A stretch of 64,000 bases of DNA. Source: Pontimicrobium aquaticum (lineage in GTDB: Bacteria; Bacteroidota; Bacteroidia; Flavobacteriales; Flavobacteriaceae). Under the pieces are notes generated by a model. The model saw only the letters and a program-made list of their open reading frames with translations, was not told the DNA's origin and did not search any database. The first letter of the stretch is position 1, and each line of letters starts with the position of its first letter. A program made the translations under genes and the position numbers. Positions 47,501 to 56,303 of the stretch are shown here, one piece after another. The DNA lies in NCBI RefSeq assembly GCF_005047595.1, contig NZ_SUPL01000002.1, positions 372,001 through 436,000 on the forward strand. The letters are read 5' to 3'.

Positions 47501-47752
47501 ATGGCAAATCATAAGTCAGCGTTAAAAAGAATTAGAAGTAACGAAGCGAAACGCTTAAGAAATAAGTATCAGCATAAAACCACACGTAATGCTATTAAGA
47601 AGTTACGTGATATGGATAAGAAGAAGGATGCTGAGAAGTTGTTTCCTACAGTAGTATCTATGATTGATAGATTAGCAAAAAGAAATATTATTCATAATAA
47701 TAAAGCTGCTAATTTAAAATCTGGATTAGCTAAGCATGTAGCTTCTTTATAG
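47501..47752 (+). CDS. rpsT: 30S ribosomal protein S20
   Basis: An 83-residue basic protein that binds 16S rRNA. It has the family start MANHKSALKRIRSNEAKRLRN and the helical repeat pattern through NIIHNNKAANLKSGLAKHV. It lies 23 nt after tRNA-Glu and ends before a strong terminator. Confidence 0.97.
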   Translation: MANHKSALKRIRSNEAKRLRNKYQHKTTRNAIKKLRDMDKKKDAEKLFPTVVSMIDRLAKRNIIHNNKAANLKSGLAKHVASL

Positions 47753-47777
47753 AAAAAAAAACTATTAGATATATATT

Positions 47778-47808
47778 AAAAAAGCTTCTCAATTTGAGAA
47801 GCTTTTTT
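47778..47808 (+). terminator. Terminator of rpsT
   Basis: AAAAAAGCTTCTCAA and TTGAGAAGCTTTTTT around a short loop; works on both strands. Confidence 0.93.
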
Positions 47809-47825
47809 ATTTTCAAAAAATAATA

Positions 47826-47856
47826 AATAAGCCTTAGTTTAAAACTAAGGCTTATT
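47826..47856 (-). terminator. Terminator of rho (minus strand)
   Basis: AATAAGCCTTAGTTT and AAACTAAGGCTTATT form a long stem. It lacks a true T-run, so it may be a 3' stability hairpin with the rpsT terminator acting behind it. Confidence 0.65.
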
Positions 47857-47887
47857 GTATTAATAATAAAGACTAAATTATTAATCT

Positions 47888-49522
47888 CTAACTATTCATA
47901 GAAATTAAAAATTCTTCATTGTTTCTTGTTTGCTTAAAACGATCGTTTATAAACTCCATTGCTTCAACAGGGTTCATATCTGCAAGGTATTTACGCATTA
48001 CCCACATTCTTTGAATGGTGTTGTCGTCTAGTAGTAAATCGTCTCTACGCGTGCTTGAAGATGTTAAGTCAATTGCTGGGAAAATACGTCTATTAGATAT
48101 TTTTCTATCTAATTGTAATTCCATGTTACCAGTTCCTTTAAATTCTTCAAAAATCACTTCGTCCATTTTAGATCCAGTTTCAGTTAAGGCTGTAGCAATA
48201 ATGGTAAGTGAGCCTCCATTTTCAATATTACGAGCAGCACCAAAGAAACGTTTTGGTTTGTGTAGTGCATTAGCATCAACACCACCACTTAATATTTTTC
48301 CAGAAGCAGGTTGTACTGTATTGTAAGCTCTTGCTAAACGTGTAATAGAATCTAATAGAACAACAACATCATAACCACATTCCACTAATCTTTTAGCTTT
48401 TTCTAGTACAATATTTGCAATTTTAACGTGCTCATTAGCTTCTTTATCAAAAGTAGAGGCTATTACTTCACCTCTTACATTACGTTGCATGTCTGTTACT
48501 TCTTCAGGTCTTTCATCAATTAATAAAATCATTTGATAAACTTCTGGGTGGTTTGCAGCAATGGCATTGGCTACATCTTTAAGCAACATGGTTTTACCAG
48601 TTTTAGGTTGAGATACAATCATACCACGTTGTCCTTTTCCAATTGGTGAGAACAAATCCATTATTCTAGTAGAAATAGTACTTTGTTTTTCAGCTATGTT
48701 AAATTTTTCTTGTGGAAAAAGTGGTGTAAGATGCTCAAAAGATACGCGATCTCTTACAACTTGAGGATCGAGTCCATTAATTTTATTGACCTTGATTAAA
48801 GGGAAGTATTTTTCGCCTTCTTTTGGAGGTCTAACATTTCCTAAAACGGTATCTCCTTTTTTTAAACCGAATAAACGTATTTGCGATTGCGATACATAAA
48901 TATCATCTGGAGATGATAAATAATTATAGTCTGATGAACGTAAGAAACCATATCCATCTTGCATTACATCTAATACGCCTTCACTTTCAATAATAGCATC
49001 AAATTCAAAATCAGGTTCGCGATAACGATTACGGTTGTCTTTGTTTCCGTTATTTCCTTGATTTTGGCTAGGTTTATTTTGTTGGTGCCCTTTGTTCTGA
49101 TTTCTATTTTGATTCTTATTTTGATCTTTTAAATCTCTTTGAGGACGGTTTTGGTGTCCTCTTTTTTGAGATTCTTTATTTGATGAATCAGTTTTTTTAG
49201 GAGCTTCTTCTTTTTTAGTAGTGTCTTCCTTTTTTTGATTGTCTTTAGGGTTATCTGATTTTTTATCAGAAAAATCCATTTGTTTTTGAGAGTTGTCGTT
49301 TTTACGTTGCACGCGCTCTCTTTTTTTTCTTTGAGGTTTTTGCTGCTCTTTGTCACCTTTTGGTTGTGTTGGAGCAGGAATAGGGTTTGCAGCTTGATGA
49401 TCTAAAATTTGATATACTAAATCAAGTTTTTTTAATGAACGATACTTAGAGATGTTCAAAGTCTTAGCTATTTCCTGTAACTCAGGAAGCTTTTTTTCTT
49501 TTAATTGTGAAATTTCAAACAT
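47888..49522 (-). CDS. rho: Transcription termination factor Rho with disordered insertion
   Basis: An RNA-dependent helicase that ends transcription. The 544 residues are about 125 longer than the E. coli protein. The N-terminal helical subdomain (1-45, [29 protein letters not shown]) is followed by an Asn/Lys/Gln-rich insert (about 50-170) with no predicted fold. The cold-shock-like RNA-binding domain follows ([37 protein letters not shown]). The ATPase has Walker [18 protein letters not shown], Walker [17 protein letters not shown] and the Q/R-loop region. The insert is common in this phylum. Confidence 0.96.
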   Translation of the reverse strand: MFEISQLKEKKLPELQEIAKTLNISKYRSLKKLDLVYQILDHQAANPIPAPTQPKGDKEQQKPQRKKRERVQRKNDNSQKQMDFSDKKSDNPKDNQKKEDTTKKEEAPKKTDSSNKESQKRGHQNRPQRDLKDQNKNQNRNQNKGHQQNKPSQNQGNNGNKDNRNRYREPDFEFDAIIESEGVLDVMQDGYGFLRSSDYNYLSSPDDIYVSQSQIRLFGLKKGDTVLGNVRPPKEGEKYFPLIKVNKINGLDPQVVRDRVSFEHLTPLFPQEKFNIAEKQSTISTRIMDLFSPIGKGQRGMIVSQPKTGKTMLLKDVANAIAANHPEVYQMILLIDERPEEVTDMQRNVRGEVIASTFDKEANEHVKIANIVLEKAKRLVECGYDVVVLLDSITRLARAYNTVQPASGKILSGGVDANALHKPKRFFGAARNIENGGSLTIIATALTETGSKMDEVIFEEFKGTGNMELQLDRKISNRRIFPAIDLTSSSTRRDDLLLDDNTIQRMWVMRKYLADMNPVEAMEFINDRFKQTRNNEEFLISMNS

Positions 49523-49689
49523 TGTTGAATTAAATAAATTGTTTTTTTAGAAATTAAATTGTTCCAGGGTTTTCGTTAAGAAATCGAGGGAAAAATTTGT
49601 ATGAATTTTTTGAAGATTTAATATTGTGCAGTACAGTATGTTGCGCAATTATATTGCAATTATACAACTTTATTTTTAATAATTTGTAT

Positions 49690-49717
49690 TTGTTTTAAAA
49701 AGAAACTACTATTTTTG
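49690..49717 (+). promoter_or_regulatory. Promoter of DUF4293 gene (TTG-N17-TATTTTTG)
   Basis: TTG at 49690-49692, 17-nt spacer, TATTTTTG at 49710-49717. The apparent GTG start at 49717 is part of this box, so translation begins at ATG 49738. Confidence 0.65.
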
Positions 49718-49737
49718 TGCTTCAATTTTTGAAAATA

Positions 49738-50148
49738 ATGCTTCAACGAATTCAAACGATATATCTTTTAATTGCTGCTGGAATTTCGGTGGGATTGATT
49801 TTTGTGTTTGATTTGTGGACAACTAACAATGATGTATCATTTTTTGCAAAAGATGATATGCTATACTTAGGTTTGTTTTGTGGTTCGGCCTTGTTATCTT
49901 TAATTGCCATATTTATGTTTAAAAATAGGAAGTCTCAATTTGTTATGGGGCGACTTAACATCATATTAAACTTTATTTTACTAGGATTATTTGTGTATCG
50001 ATCACTAAATTTATCTGGAGAAGCTATGGTTTCTGAGAAAGGTATTGGGATTCTTCTACCAATTTTTTCTATCGTATTTTTGGTTTTAGCCAATAAAGCC
50101 ATTAAAAAGGATGAAGAGCTTGTAAAATCTGTAGATCGGTTAAGATAA
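49738..50148 (+). CDS. DUF4293-family membrane protein
   Basis: A 136-residue protein from ATG 49738 (MLQRIQTIYLLIAAGISVGL) with four membrane segments (about 8-28, 43-60, 72-90, 98-118). This matches DUF4293, a Bacteroidota membrane family of unknown role. It ends before a strong terminator. The rho gene is divergent from it. Confidence 0.85.
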   Translation: MLQRIQTIYLLIAAGISVGLIFVFDLWTTNNDVSFFAKDDMLYLGLFCGSALLSLIAIFMFKNRKSQFVMGRLNIILNFILLGLFVYRSLNLSGEAMVSEKGIGILLPIFSIVFLVLANKAIKKDEELVKSVDRLR

Positions 50149-50176
50149 ACCTATCATCTTAGTAGTATTAGTGCGT

Positions 50177-50216
50177 GAATCCAGACAAGTTAAACATTGT
50201 CTGGATTCTTTTTTTT
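50177..50216. terminator. Bidirectional terminator between DUF4293 and phosphoesterase genes
   Basis: GAATCCAGACAA and TTGTCTGGATTC form perfect 12-bp arms around an 8-nt loop and are followed by an eight-T run. The genes are convergent. Confidence 0.92.
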
Positions 50217-50706
50217 ACCGCTTATATTCTATCACTTCTAGGTTTTGAATTTTTTTGTTGTCGATTTCAAATCGCAACATGGTTCTTACGTTATGAAAAC
50301 CGTGTTTGCCTATAGCGCCTGGATTCATATGTAATAAATTTAATTTTTTATCAGGTATCACTTTTAAAATATGCGAGTGGCCACAAATGAATAAGTCTGG
50401 AGTGTTAGAAGTTATTTCATCTTTTATTCTAGGACAGTATCTTTTTGGATAACCTCCAATGTGCGTTATCCATACATCTAAGCCCTCACAATTAAACCTA
50501 TTGTTTTCTGGAAATTCAGTTCTAAGGTCATGACTGTCAATGTTGCCATATACAGCACGTAAGGGTTTTAGCTTTTTTATGGCATCAGTAACCTTTAAAT
50601 CACCAATATCACCAGCATGCCAAACTTCATCAACATTTATAACGTGTTTTAATATGTCATCTCCAATATAACTATGCGTATCTGAGAGTAAAAGAATTTT
50701 CTTCAT
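50215..50706 (-). CDS. YfcE/MJ0936-type metallophosphoesterase
   Basis: A 163-residue calcineurin-like phosphodiesterase. Metal-binding motifs are LLSDTHSYIGD (about 5-15), WHAGDIGD (about 29-36), VYGNID (about 53-58) and ICGHSHILK, all in the YfcE order. Such enzymes hydrolyse phosphodiesters with Mn; the natural substrate is not known. It is single and convergent with the DUF4293 gene. Confidence 0.9.
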   Translation of the reverse strand: MKKILLLSDTHSYIGDDILKHVINVDEVWHAGDIGDLKVTDAIKKLKPLRAVYGNIDSHDLRTEFPENNRFNCEGLDVWITHIGGYPKRYCPRIKDEITSNTPDLFICGHSHILKVIPDKKLNLLHMNPGAIGKHGFHNVRTMLRFEIDNKKIQNLEVIEYKR

Positions 50707-50776
50707 GTATAGGTATTGATTATTGGCTTATTTCATTATAAAATGTTAATCATAAAACTTAAGTCACAAATCTAAC

Positions 50777-50784
50777 TATCTTTG
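50777..50784 (+). promoter_or_regulatory. -7 box (TATCTTTG) of truA
   Basis: TATCTTTG matches TAnnTTTG and gives a leader of about 22 nt to the TTG start at 50814. No ideal -33 TTG. Confidence 0.5.
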
Positions 50785-50813
50785 TTTCTTGTTAACAAAA
50801 GTATCAAAATAGA

Positions 50814-51563
50814 TTGAGGTATTTTATAGAACTTTCTTATAACGGAAAAGCTTACCATGGTTGGCAAAATCAACCCAATGCTGTGTCAGTTCAAGAGGTA
50901 TTAGAAAAAGCATTATCAACTTTATTAAGAGAGCCTATTAATATTGTTGGAGCTGGACGAACAGATGCTGGAGTACATGCTAAACAAATGTTTGCGCATT
51001 TTGACACTAATAGTGGTTTTTCGCAAGAAAATTTTATGTATAAGCTGAATTCCTTTTTACCTAAAGACATTGCTATTCATACCATTTTCGAGGTTCCAAA
51101 AGAAGCTCATGCGCGATTTGATGCTTTAAGTAGAAGCTATATTTATAGAATCTCGTTGACTAAAAATGTATTTGATTATAATTATTCTTATAATTTTAAC
51201 CTTCCTTTGGACATTGAAGCCATGAATGAAGCTTGTAAAGTGTTATTAGAATACGAAAACTTTAAATGCTTTTCGAGAAGTAATACAGATGTTAAAACAT
51301 ACAATTGCGATATTATGGAAGCAAAATGGGAAGAGAATAATAATACGCTTACTTTTTCTATTACAGCCAATAGGTTTTTACGAAATATGGTAAGAGCCAT
51401 TGCAGGAACTATGATTGATGTTGGCTTAGGCAAAATTAACATAGCACAATTTCATGATATCATTAAATCAAAAGATAGAACTAAAGCAGGAGCATCAGTT
51501 CCAGGACATGCTTTATATTTAACTAATATTGAGTACCCAAATCATATTTTAAAAAACAAATGA
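50814..51563 (+). CDS. truA: tRNA pseudouridine(38-40) synthase TruA
   Basis: Modifies U38-40 in the anticodon arm of tRNA. The 249 residues match. It starts at a TTG: MRYFIELSYNGKAYHGWQNQ is the normal TruA beginning and no ATG is available before it. Catalytic motif GAGRTDAGVHAKQMFAHFD (catalytic Asp about 52); the end has ANRFLRNMVRAIAGTMIDVG. The last 4 nt overlap the ABC transporter gene (ATGA), so translation is coupled. Confidence 0.95.
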   Translation: MRYFIELSYNGKAYHGWQNQPNAVSVQEVLEKALSTLLREPINIVGAGRTDAGVHAKQMFAHFDTNSGFSQENFMYKLNSFLPKDIAIHTIFEVPKEAHARFDALSRSYIYRISLTKNVFDYNYSYNFNLPLDIEAMNEACKVLLEYENFKCFSRSNTDVKTYNCDIMEAKWEENNNTLTFSITANRFLRNMVRAIAGTMIDVGLGKINIAQFHDIIKSKDRTKAGASVPGHALYLTNIEYPNHILKNK

Positions 51564-53326
51564 CAAAAAAGAAAGAAAACGTTTTTGATACTAAACTCTT
51601 TAAGAGGTTGTTGTTTTATATAAAACCTTATCGTTGGGTATTTGTATTGTCTTTACTAACGGTTATTGGATTAGCTGTTTTTGGTGCTTTACGACCAAAA
51701 GTGCTACAATTAGCCATAGATGAAAACATTACAAGTCAACAATTGGAAGGATTTTTACCTTATATCATAACTATGTTGGTACTTCTTATTTTGGAAGTAT
51801 CGTGTAATTTACTGTTTATTTATTATGCAGGTTGGCTAGGGCAATCGGTGGTTAGAGATGTTCGTGTAAAGCTTTTTAAGCATATTTTAAACTTTAAAAT
51901 GAAATATTACGATAACTCTTCAGTTGGTGTTTTAATTACTAGAGCAGTAACTGATATGGAGCGTATCGCCGATATTTTTGGACAAGGACTTTTTATGATT
52001 TTTAGCGATATTTTAAAAATGCTGTTTGTAGGTGTAATGATGGCTATGATGAATTGGCGTTTAAGTATTATTGTATTTTGTACGTTACCATTTGTGTTAA
52101 TTGCTACCAAAATTTTTCAGAAGTATATGAAAAAGGCCTTTGAAGAAGTGCGTAACGAAGTATCTAATTTAAACTCGTTTGTACAAGAACGTGTCACTGG
52201 AATGAAAATTTTGCAATTATTTGCACGCGAAGATATTGAATATAAAAACTTTAAGCTTATAAATGAGCGACATAAAAAAGGCTGGTTAAAAACAGTTTGG
52301 TATAACTCTATTTTCTTTCCAATAGCCGAATTATTGTCATCTCTCACATTAGGTTTAGTGGTTTGGTTTGGTGGCTTAAATGTGGTGCTGCAACAAACAA
52401 CATCTTTGGGAGATTTAACTGCGTTTATTATGATGATTCCTATGATGTTTCGTCCTTTAAACCAAATAGCAAATAAGTTTAACACCCTACAAATGGGAAT
52501 GGTGGCGGCCGACAGAGTTTTTAAAGTATTGGATACAACCTCTAATATTGACGATTCAGGAGACATTGTTGTCTCACATTTTAAAGGAGATATTGCGTTT
52601 AAAGAGGTACACTTCTCTTATGTTGAAAACGAAGAAGTCCTCAAAGGTATTTCATTTGATGTAAAAGCAGGAGATATGGTGGCAATAGTTGGAGCTACTG
52701 GTGCTGGAAAATCAACAATCATTAATTTGCTAAATCGTTTTTATAAAATTAATTCTGGAGATATTTTAATTGATGGGACTAACATAAAGAATGTAACCTT
52801 AAATTCTCTAAGAAAGCAAGTAGCTGTTGTATTGCAAGATGTATTCTTATTTGCTAATACTATATTAAGTAATATTACTCTTAATGACCCAAGTATTACT
52901 GAAAAAGATGTTGTACAAGCTGCTAAACAAATCGGGATCCACGATTTTATTATGAGTTTGCCAAATGGGTATCATTACAATGTAAAGGAACGTGGTGTGA
53001 TGCTGTCTTCTGGTCAACGACAATTAATTTCTTTTTTAAGAGCATATGTTGCTAATCCGAGTATTTTAATTTTAGATGAAGCTACATCGTCTGTCGATTC
53101 GTATTCCGAACAATTAATGCAAGAAGCGACCGATAAAGTTACTGAAGGCAGAACCTCTATTGTAATTGCTCACCGTTTAGCAACCGTTAAAAAAGCAAAT
53201 AATATTATTGTATTAGATGCAGGTGAAATTGTAGAACAAGGCACGCATGATGAACTTTTGAAAAAGCAAGATGGTTATTACCGCAACTTATACGAAGTGC
53301 AGTTTTTGCAAGAGGAAGTGGCCTAA
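51560..53326 (+). CDS. ABC exporter half-transporter (MdlB/MsbA-like)
   Basis: A 588-residue fused membrane and ATPase subunit. Six membrane segments lie in residues about 20-310. The ATPase has Walker A VGATGAGKSTIIN (about 378-390), Q-loop VLQDVFLF, signature MLSSGQRQ (LSSGQ, slightly off LSGGQ), Walker B ILILDEATSSVD and His-loop IAHRLATV. It works as a homodimer, or as a heterodimer with a partner elsewhere. Exported substrate is unknown (drug, lipid). It overlaps truA by 4 nt. Confidence 0.93.
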   Translation: MTKKKENVFDTKLFKRLLFYIKPYRWVFVLSLLTVIGLAVFGALRPKVLQLAIDENITSQQLEGFLPYIITMLVLLILEVSCNLLFIYYAGWLGQSVVRDVRVKLFKHILNFKMKYYDNSSVGVLITRAVTDMERIADIFGQGLFMIFSDILKMLFVGVMMAMMNWRLSIIVFCTLPFVLIATKIFQKYMKKAFEEVRNEVSNLNSFVQERVTGMKILQLFAREDIEYKNFKLINERHKKGWLKTVWYNSIFFPIAELLSSLTLGLVVWFGGLNVVLQQTTSLGDLTAFIMMIPMMFRPLNQIANKFNTLQMGMVAADRVFKVLDTTSNIDDSGDIVVSHFKGDIAFKEVHFSYVENEEVLKGISFDVKAGDMVAIVGATGAGKSTIINLLNRFYKINSGDILIDGTNIKNVTLNSLRKQVAVVLQDVFLFANTILSNITLNDPSITEKDVVQAAKQIGIHDFIMSLPNGYHYNVKERGVMLSSGQRQLISFLRAYVANPSILILDEATSSVDSYSEQLMQEATDKVTEGRTSIVIAHRLATVKKANNIIVLDAGEIVEQGTHDELLKKQDGYYRNLYEVQFLQEEVA

Positions 53327-53341
53327 AAAAGATAATTTAAA

Positions 53342-54127
53342 TTAGGATAAATCTTCCTTAATTTTATCAATCAATTCTTCAGAATTCTTATACATGATAA
53401 ACTCTCCATTTTTTATATAAGATATTTGTCCAGTTTCTTCCGAAACTACAACTGCAAGTGCATCTGTTTTTTCGGTAATACCAATAGCAGCACGATGCCT
53501 TAAACCAAAACGTTCAGGAATGTTTTTTTCGTTATTTACAGGAAGGATCACACGTGTGGCTTTAATAATATTATTCGCAATAATAATGGCGCCATCGTGT
53601 AAAGGGCTATTTTTAAAGAAGATGCTTTCTAAAATAGGCTGTGTCACTTTAATATTCATTTCGTCACCTGTTGATACTAAAAAGTCAAGATTATTGTTGC
53701 GTTCTAAAACAATTAAAGCACCAGTTTTTGAGCTTCCCATTTTCACACAAGCTGCTACAACAGTTTCTGCTTCTGTTTCATGAATAACTTGAGTTCTTAA
53801 AAAATTTAAACGTTTTGTTAAACCACTTTTTGAGCCAATATTGGTTGAGCCAATCATAAGTAAAAATTTCCTTATTTCTGGTTGAAATACCACAATTAAA
53901 GCAATTAAACCTACACTCATAAAGCCACCAAGAATTTTGGTAAGCATTTTCATTTGCAGTGCATCAACCAATAAAAAGATGAGGTAAATAATAACAATGC
54001 CAACAAATATATTAATGGCAACGGTTCCTTTAATGAGCTTGTAAACATAGTAGAGTAGGAGTGCTACTAATATAATATCGATAACATCTAGAACAGTGAA
54101 TTTTAATAAATCGTCAAATATTTCCAA
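53342..54127 (-). CDS. cdaA: Diadenylate cyclase CdaA (c-di-AMP synthase)
   Basis: Makes the second messenger c-di-AMP from two ATP. The 261 residues have N-terminal membrane segments (within about 10-85) and a DisA_N domain with the catalytic DGAIIIANN (about 178-186) and RHRAAIGITEKTDALAVVVSEETG (about 208-231). It is the third gene of a leftward row, folP, lipoprotein, cdaA, with 22- and 34-nt gaps. No c-di-AMP phosphodiesterase is in the window. Confidence 0.95.
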   Translation of the reverse strand: MEIFDDLLKFTVLDVIDIILVALLLYYVYKLIKGTVAINIFVGIVIIYLIFLLVDALQMKMLTKILGGFMSVGLIALIVVFQPEIRKFLLMIGSTNIGSKSGLTKRLNFLRTQVIHETEAETVVAACVKMGSSKTGALIVLERNNNLDFLVSTGDEMNIKVTQPILESIFFKNSPLHDGAIIIANNIIKATRVILPVNNEKNIPERFGLRHRAAIGITEKTDALAVVVSEETGQISYIKNGEFIMYKNSEELIDKIKEDLS

Positions 54128-54161
54128 ATTTAGGTGGTGTTTTAAATTTTAATAAATATAC

Positions 54162-54797
54162 TTAATTGTAGATGAATTCATCATTAGATATAACAATGGG
54201 TAATTGATCTAATGAAAGTATTTGAGATTTTATATTAATGTATCCTTGAATTGTAAGATTTTCATCAAAGGTTAATACTAGTTTTTTTTCAGAATGTGTT
54301 TCAAAATAATCATTTAAAGAAGCTATAGAATCGTATCCCTTACGCATGTCATGAAAAGGACTGATTATTCCATTTTCATATACTCTTATATAAATTTCAG
54401 AATCATTGTTAATTTTAGTATTTAGACTTTTAAAATAATTAACATCCGTAAACTCAATAAAAGACAGGTTTTTCAAGTCTGTATTGTTGCATGTAAAGTA
54501 GTTTTGAAAACTATGCTTTTTATCGCCTTGTCGTTTTTCTTGTAAGTACTGTAAGTGAGGTAAAATTTGTTTGAGTGTTAAGCGTTTATCAATATTTACC
54601 AACCAATTAGTAGCACTAATCATGTTTCTTCGGTTAAACTCTACACTATCTGTTTCTTCATCATAGAACATATATACAGGAGATACGTCAACAACTTCAG
54701 TGATGTCTTTATTGGTGGTTTCTGGTAGTTGCACAACACGCTTATTGCATGAAGTGAATAAACAAAATGCAAAAACTAGAGTTATTATTTTTTTCAT
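54162..54797 (-). CDS. Hypothetical lipoprotein between folP and cdaA
   Basis: A 211-residue lipoprotein (lipobox FTSC, Cys17; signal MKKIITLVFAFCLFTSCNKR). The mature part is acidic to neutral, mixed alpha/beta, with HLQYLQEKRQGDKKHSFQNYFTCNN in the middle. I do not recognise a family. Its position between folP and cdaA suggests co-transcription with them, with no clear functional link. Confidence 0.72.
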   Translation of the reverse strand: MKKIITLVFAFCLFTSCNKRVVQLPETTNKDITEVVDVSPVYMFYDEETDSVEFNRRNMISATNWLVNIDKRLTLKQILPHLQYLQEKRQGDKKHSFQNYFTCNNTDLKNLSFIEFTDVNYFKSLNTKINNDSEIYIRVYENGIISPFHDMRKGYDSIASLNDYFETHSEKKLVLTFDENLTIQGYINIKSQILSLDQLPIVISNDEFIYN

Positions 54798-54819
54798 TTA
54801 TTATAGTAATAAGTCTGTA

Positions 54820-55641
54820 TTAATTAAATTGATTTGTAAGCTTTACACATTCCACAGCTTCTTTAACATCGTGTACACGTAATATATTTGCACCTTTTAG
54901 TAAGGCTATAGTGTTTAACGATGTTGTACCATTTAAGGCTTCGTTTGGATTGGTGTTTAATAATTTATAAATCATGGATTTTCTACTCACACCAACAAGT
55001 ATTGGTTGCTCTAACATGTTTAGTAATTCGAGTTTATTTAATAACGCATAATTTTGCTCTAATGTTTTAGAAAAACCAAATCCAGGATCTATAATAATAT
55101 CATGTATTTTATAAGCTCTCGCTTCGGCAATTCTTTCAGAAAAATAATAAATAATGTCTTTAATTAAGTCGTTATAATCCGTATGCTGTTGCATGGTTTG
55201 TGGTGCGCCTTTCATGTGCATCATGATATATGGAACTCCTAATTCGCCAACAGTTTCAATCATTTTATGGTCTAGTTTCCCAGCAGAAATGTCATTAATA
55301 ATAGCTGCTCCAGTTTCTATGCACTCTTTAGCAATTTGACTTCTAAAAGTATCAATCGATAGGTTGATGTCTGGGAATTTTGCAACAAGTAATTTAACTA
55401 TTGGAATAATGCGCTTTAATTCTTCAGTTTCACTAACATGATCTGCTCCAGGACGAGAACTATATGCGCCAACATCAATAAAGGTTGCACCATCATTTAG
55501 CATTGATTCTACTTGATTTAAAATAGAAGCATCATTTTTGTGGCGTCCACCATCGTAAAAAGAATCTGGTGTGACATTTAAAATCCCCATGACCTTTGGT
55601 GTTGATAAATCAATAAGTGTTCCTCTGCAATTAATGGTCAT
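54820..55641 (-). CDS. folP: Dihydropteroate synthase
   Basis: Joins p-aminobenzoate to dihydropterin pyrophosphate, the sulfonamide target. The 273 residues have MGILNVTPDSFYDGGRH (about 18-34), DVGAYSSRPGADHVS, SIDTFRSQIA, NDISAGK, MMHMKGAPQTMQ and DPGFGFSKT, with the final RVHDV motif. All expected binding residues (Asn, Asp, Lys, Arg, His) are visible. folE lies 15 kb away; folP starts the folP-lipoprotein-cdaA row. Confidence 0.96.
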   Translation of the reverse strand: MTINCRGTLIDLSTPKVMGILNVTPDSFYDGGRHKNDASILNQVESMLNDGATFIDVGAYSSRPGADHVSETEELKRIIPIVKLLVAKFPDINLSIDTFRSQIAKECIETGAAIINDISAGKLDHKMIETVGELGVPYIMMHMKGAPQTMQQHTDYNDLIKDIIYYFSERIAEARAYKIHDIIIDPGFGFSKTLEQNYALLNKLELLNMLEQPILVGVSRKSMIYKLLNTNPNEALNGTTSLNTIALLKGANILRVHDVKEAVECVKLTNQFN

Positions 55642-55736
55642 TTATCGAGTATTCTGGGTTTTGGATTTACAGTTTTAAAATAAACTTTGAATAGTTCTAA
55701 ATTTAAGCGAAATTTACGCAAAATTCAATTGACTTT

Positions 55737-56279
55737 ATGCAAAATACTTCAAAACAATATGACGAGGTGATATCTACTTGTAGAGAGCTGTTTGTGAATA
55801 AAATGAAAGATTACGGAAGTGCTTGGAGGATTTTAAGACTTCCTTCTTTAACCGATCAAATATTTATTAAAGCACAACGCATTAGAGGGTTGCAGCAAAA
55901 TGACGTTCAAAAGGTAGATGAAGGTGAAGTAAGCGAGTTTATTGGAATTATTAACTATTGTATTATGGCTTTAATACAGTTGGAAAAAGGTGTAGTAGAA
56001 CAGCCAGATTTATCTGTAGATGAAGCTACAAAACTTTATGACAAGCAAGTAGCTATAACTAAACAACTCATGCAAGATAAAAACCACGATTATGGTGAAG
56101 CTTGGAGAGATATGCGTGTAAGCTCGTTAACCGATTTAATTTTACAAAAATTATTAAGAGTAAAACAAATAGAAGATAACTCAGGAAAAACCATTGTGAG
56201 TGAAGGTATTGATGCTAATTATCAAGATATGATAAACTATGCTATTTTTGCCTTAATTCATATTTCCGAACAAAAGTGA
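55737..56279 (+). CDS. DUF1599 protein with two tandem copies of the domain
   Basis: A 180-residue helical protein. Two repeats align: KMKDYGSAWRILRLPSLTDQ (about 22-41) with NHDYGEAWRDMRVSSLTDL (about 118-136), each followed by a K-R-hydrophobic helix and an INYxIxALIxxxx segment (IINYCIMALIQLEKG and MINYAIFALIHISEQ). The fold resembles MazG/all-alpha NTP-pyrophosphohydrolases, but function is not established. It begins the row DUF1599, DoxX-like, permease, tpiA, prmA, clpS. Confidence 0.85.
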   Translation: MQNTSKQYDEVISTCRELFVNKMKDYGSAWRILRLPSLTDQIFIKAQRIRGLQQNDVQKVDEGEVSEFIGIINYCIMALIQLEKGVVEQPDLSVDEATKLYDKQVAITKQLMQDKNHDYGEAWRDMRVSSLTDLILQKLLRVKQIEDNSGKTIVSEGIDANYQDMINYAIFALIHISEQK

Positions 56280-56303
56280 TTTACCCATTAAAAACTATGA
56301 CCT

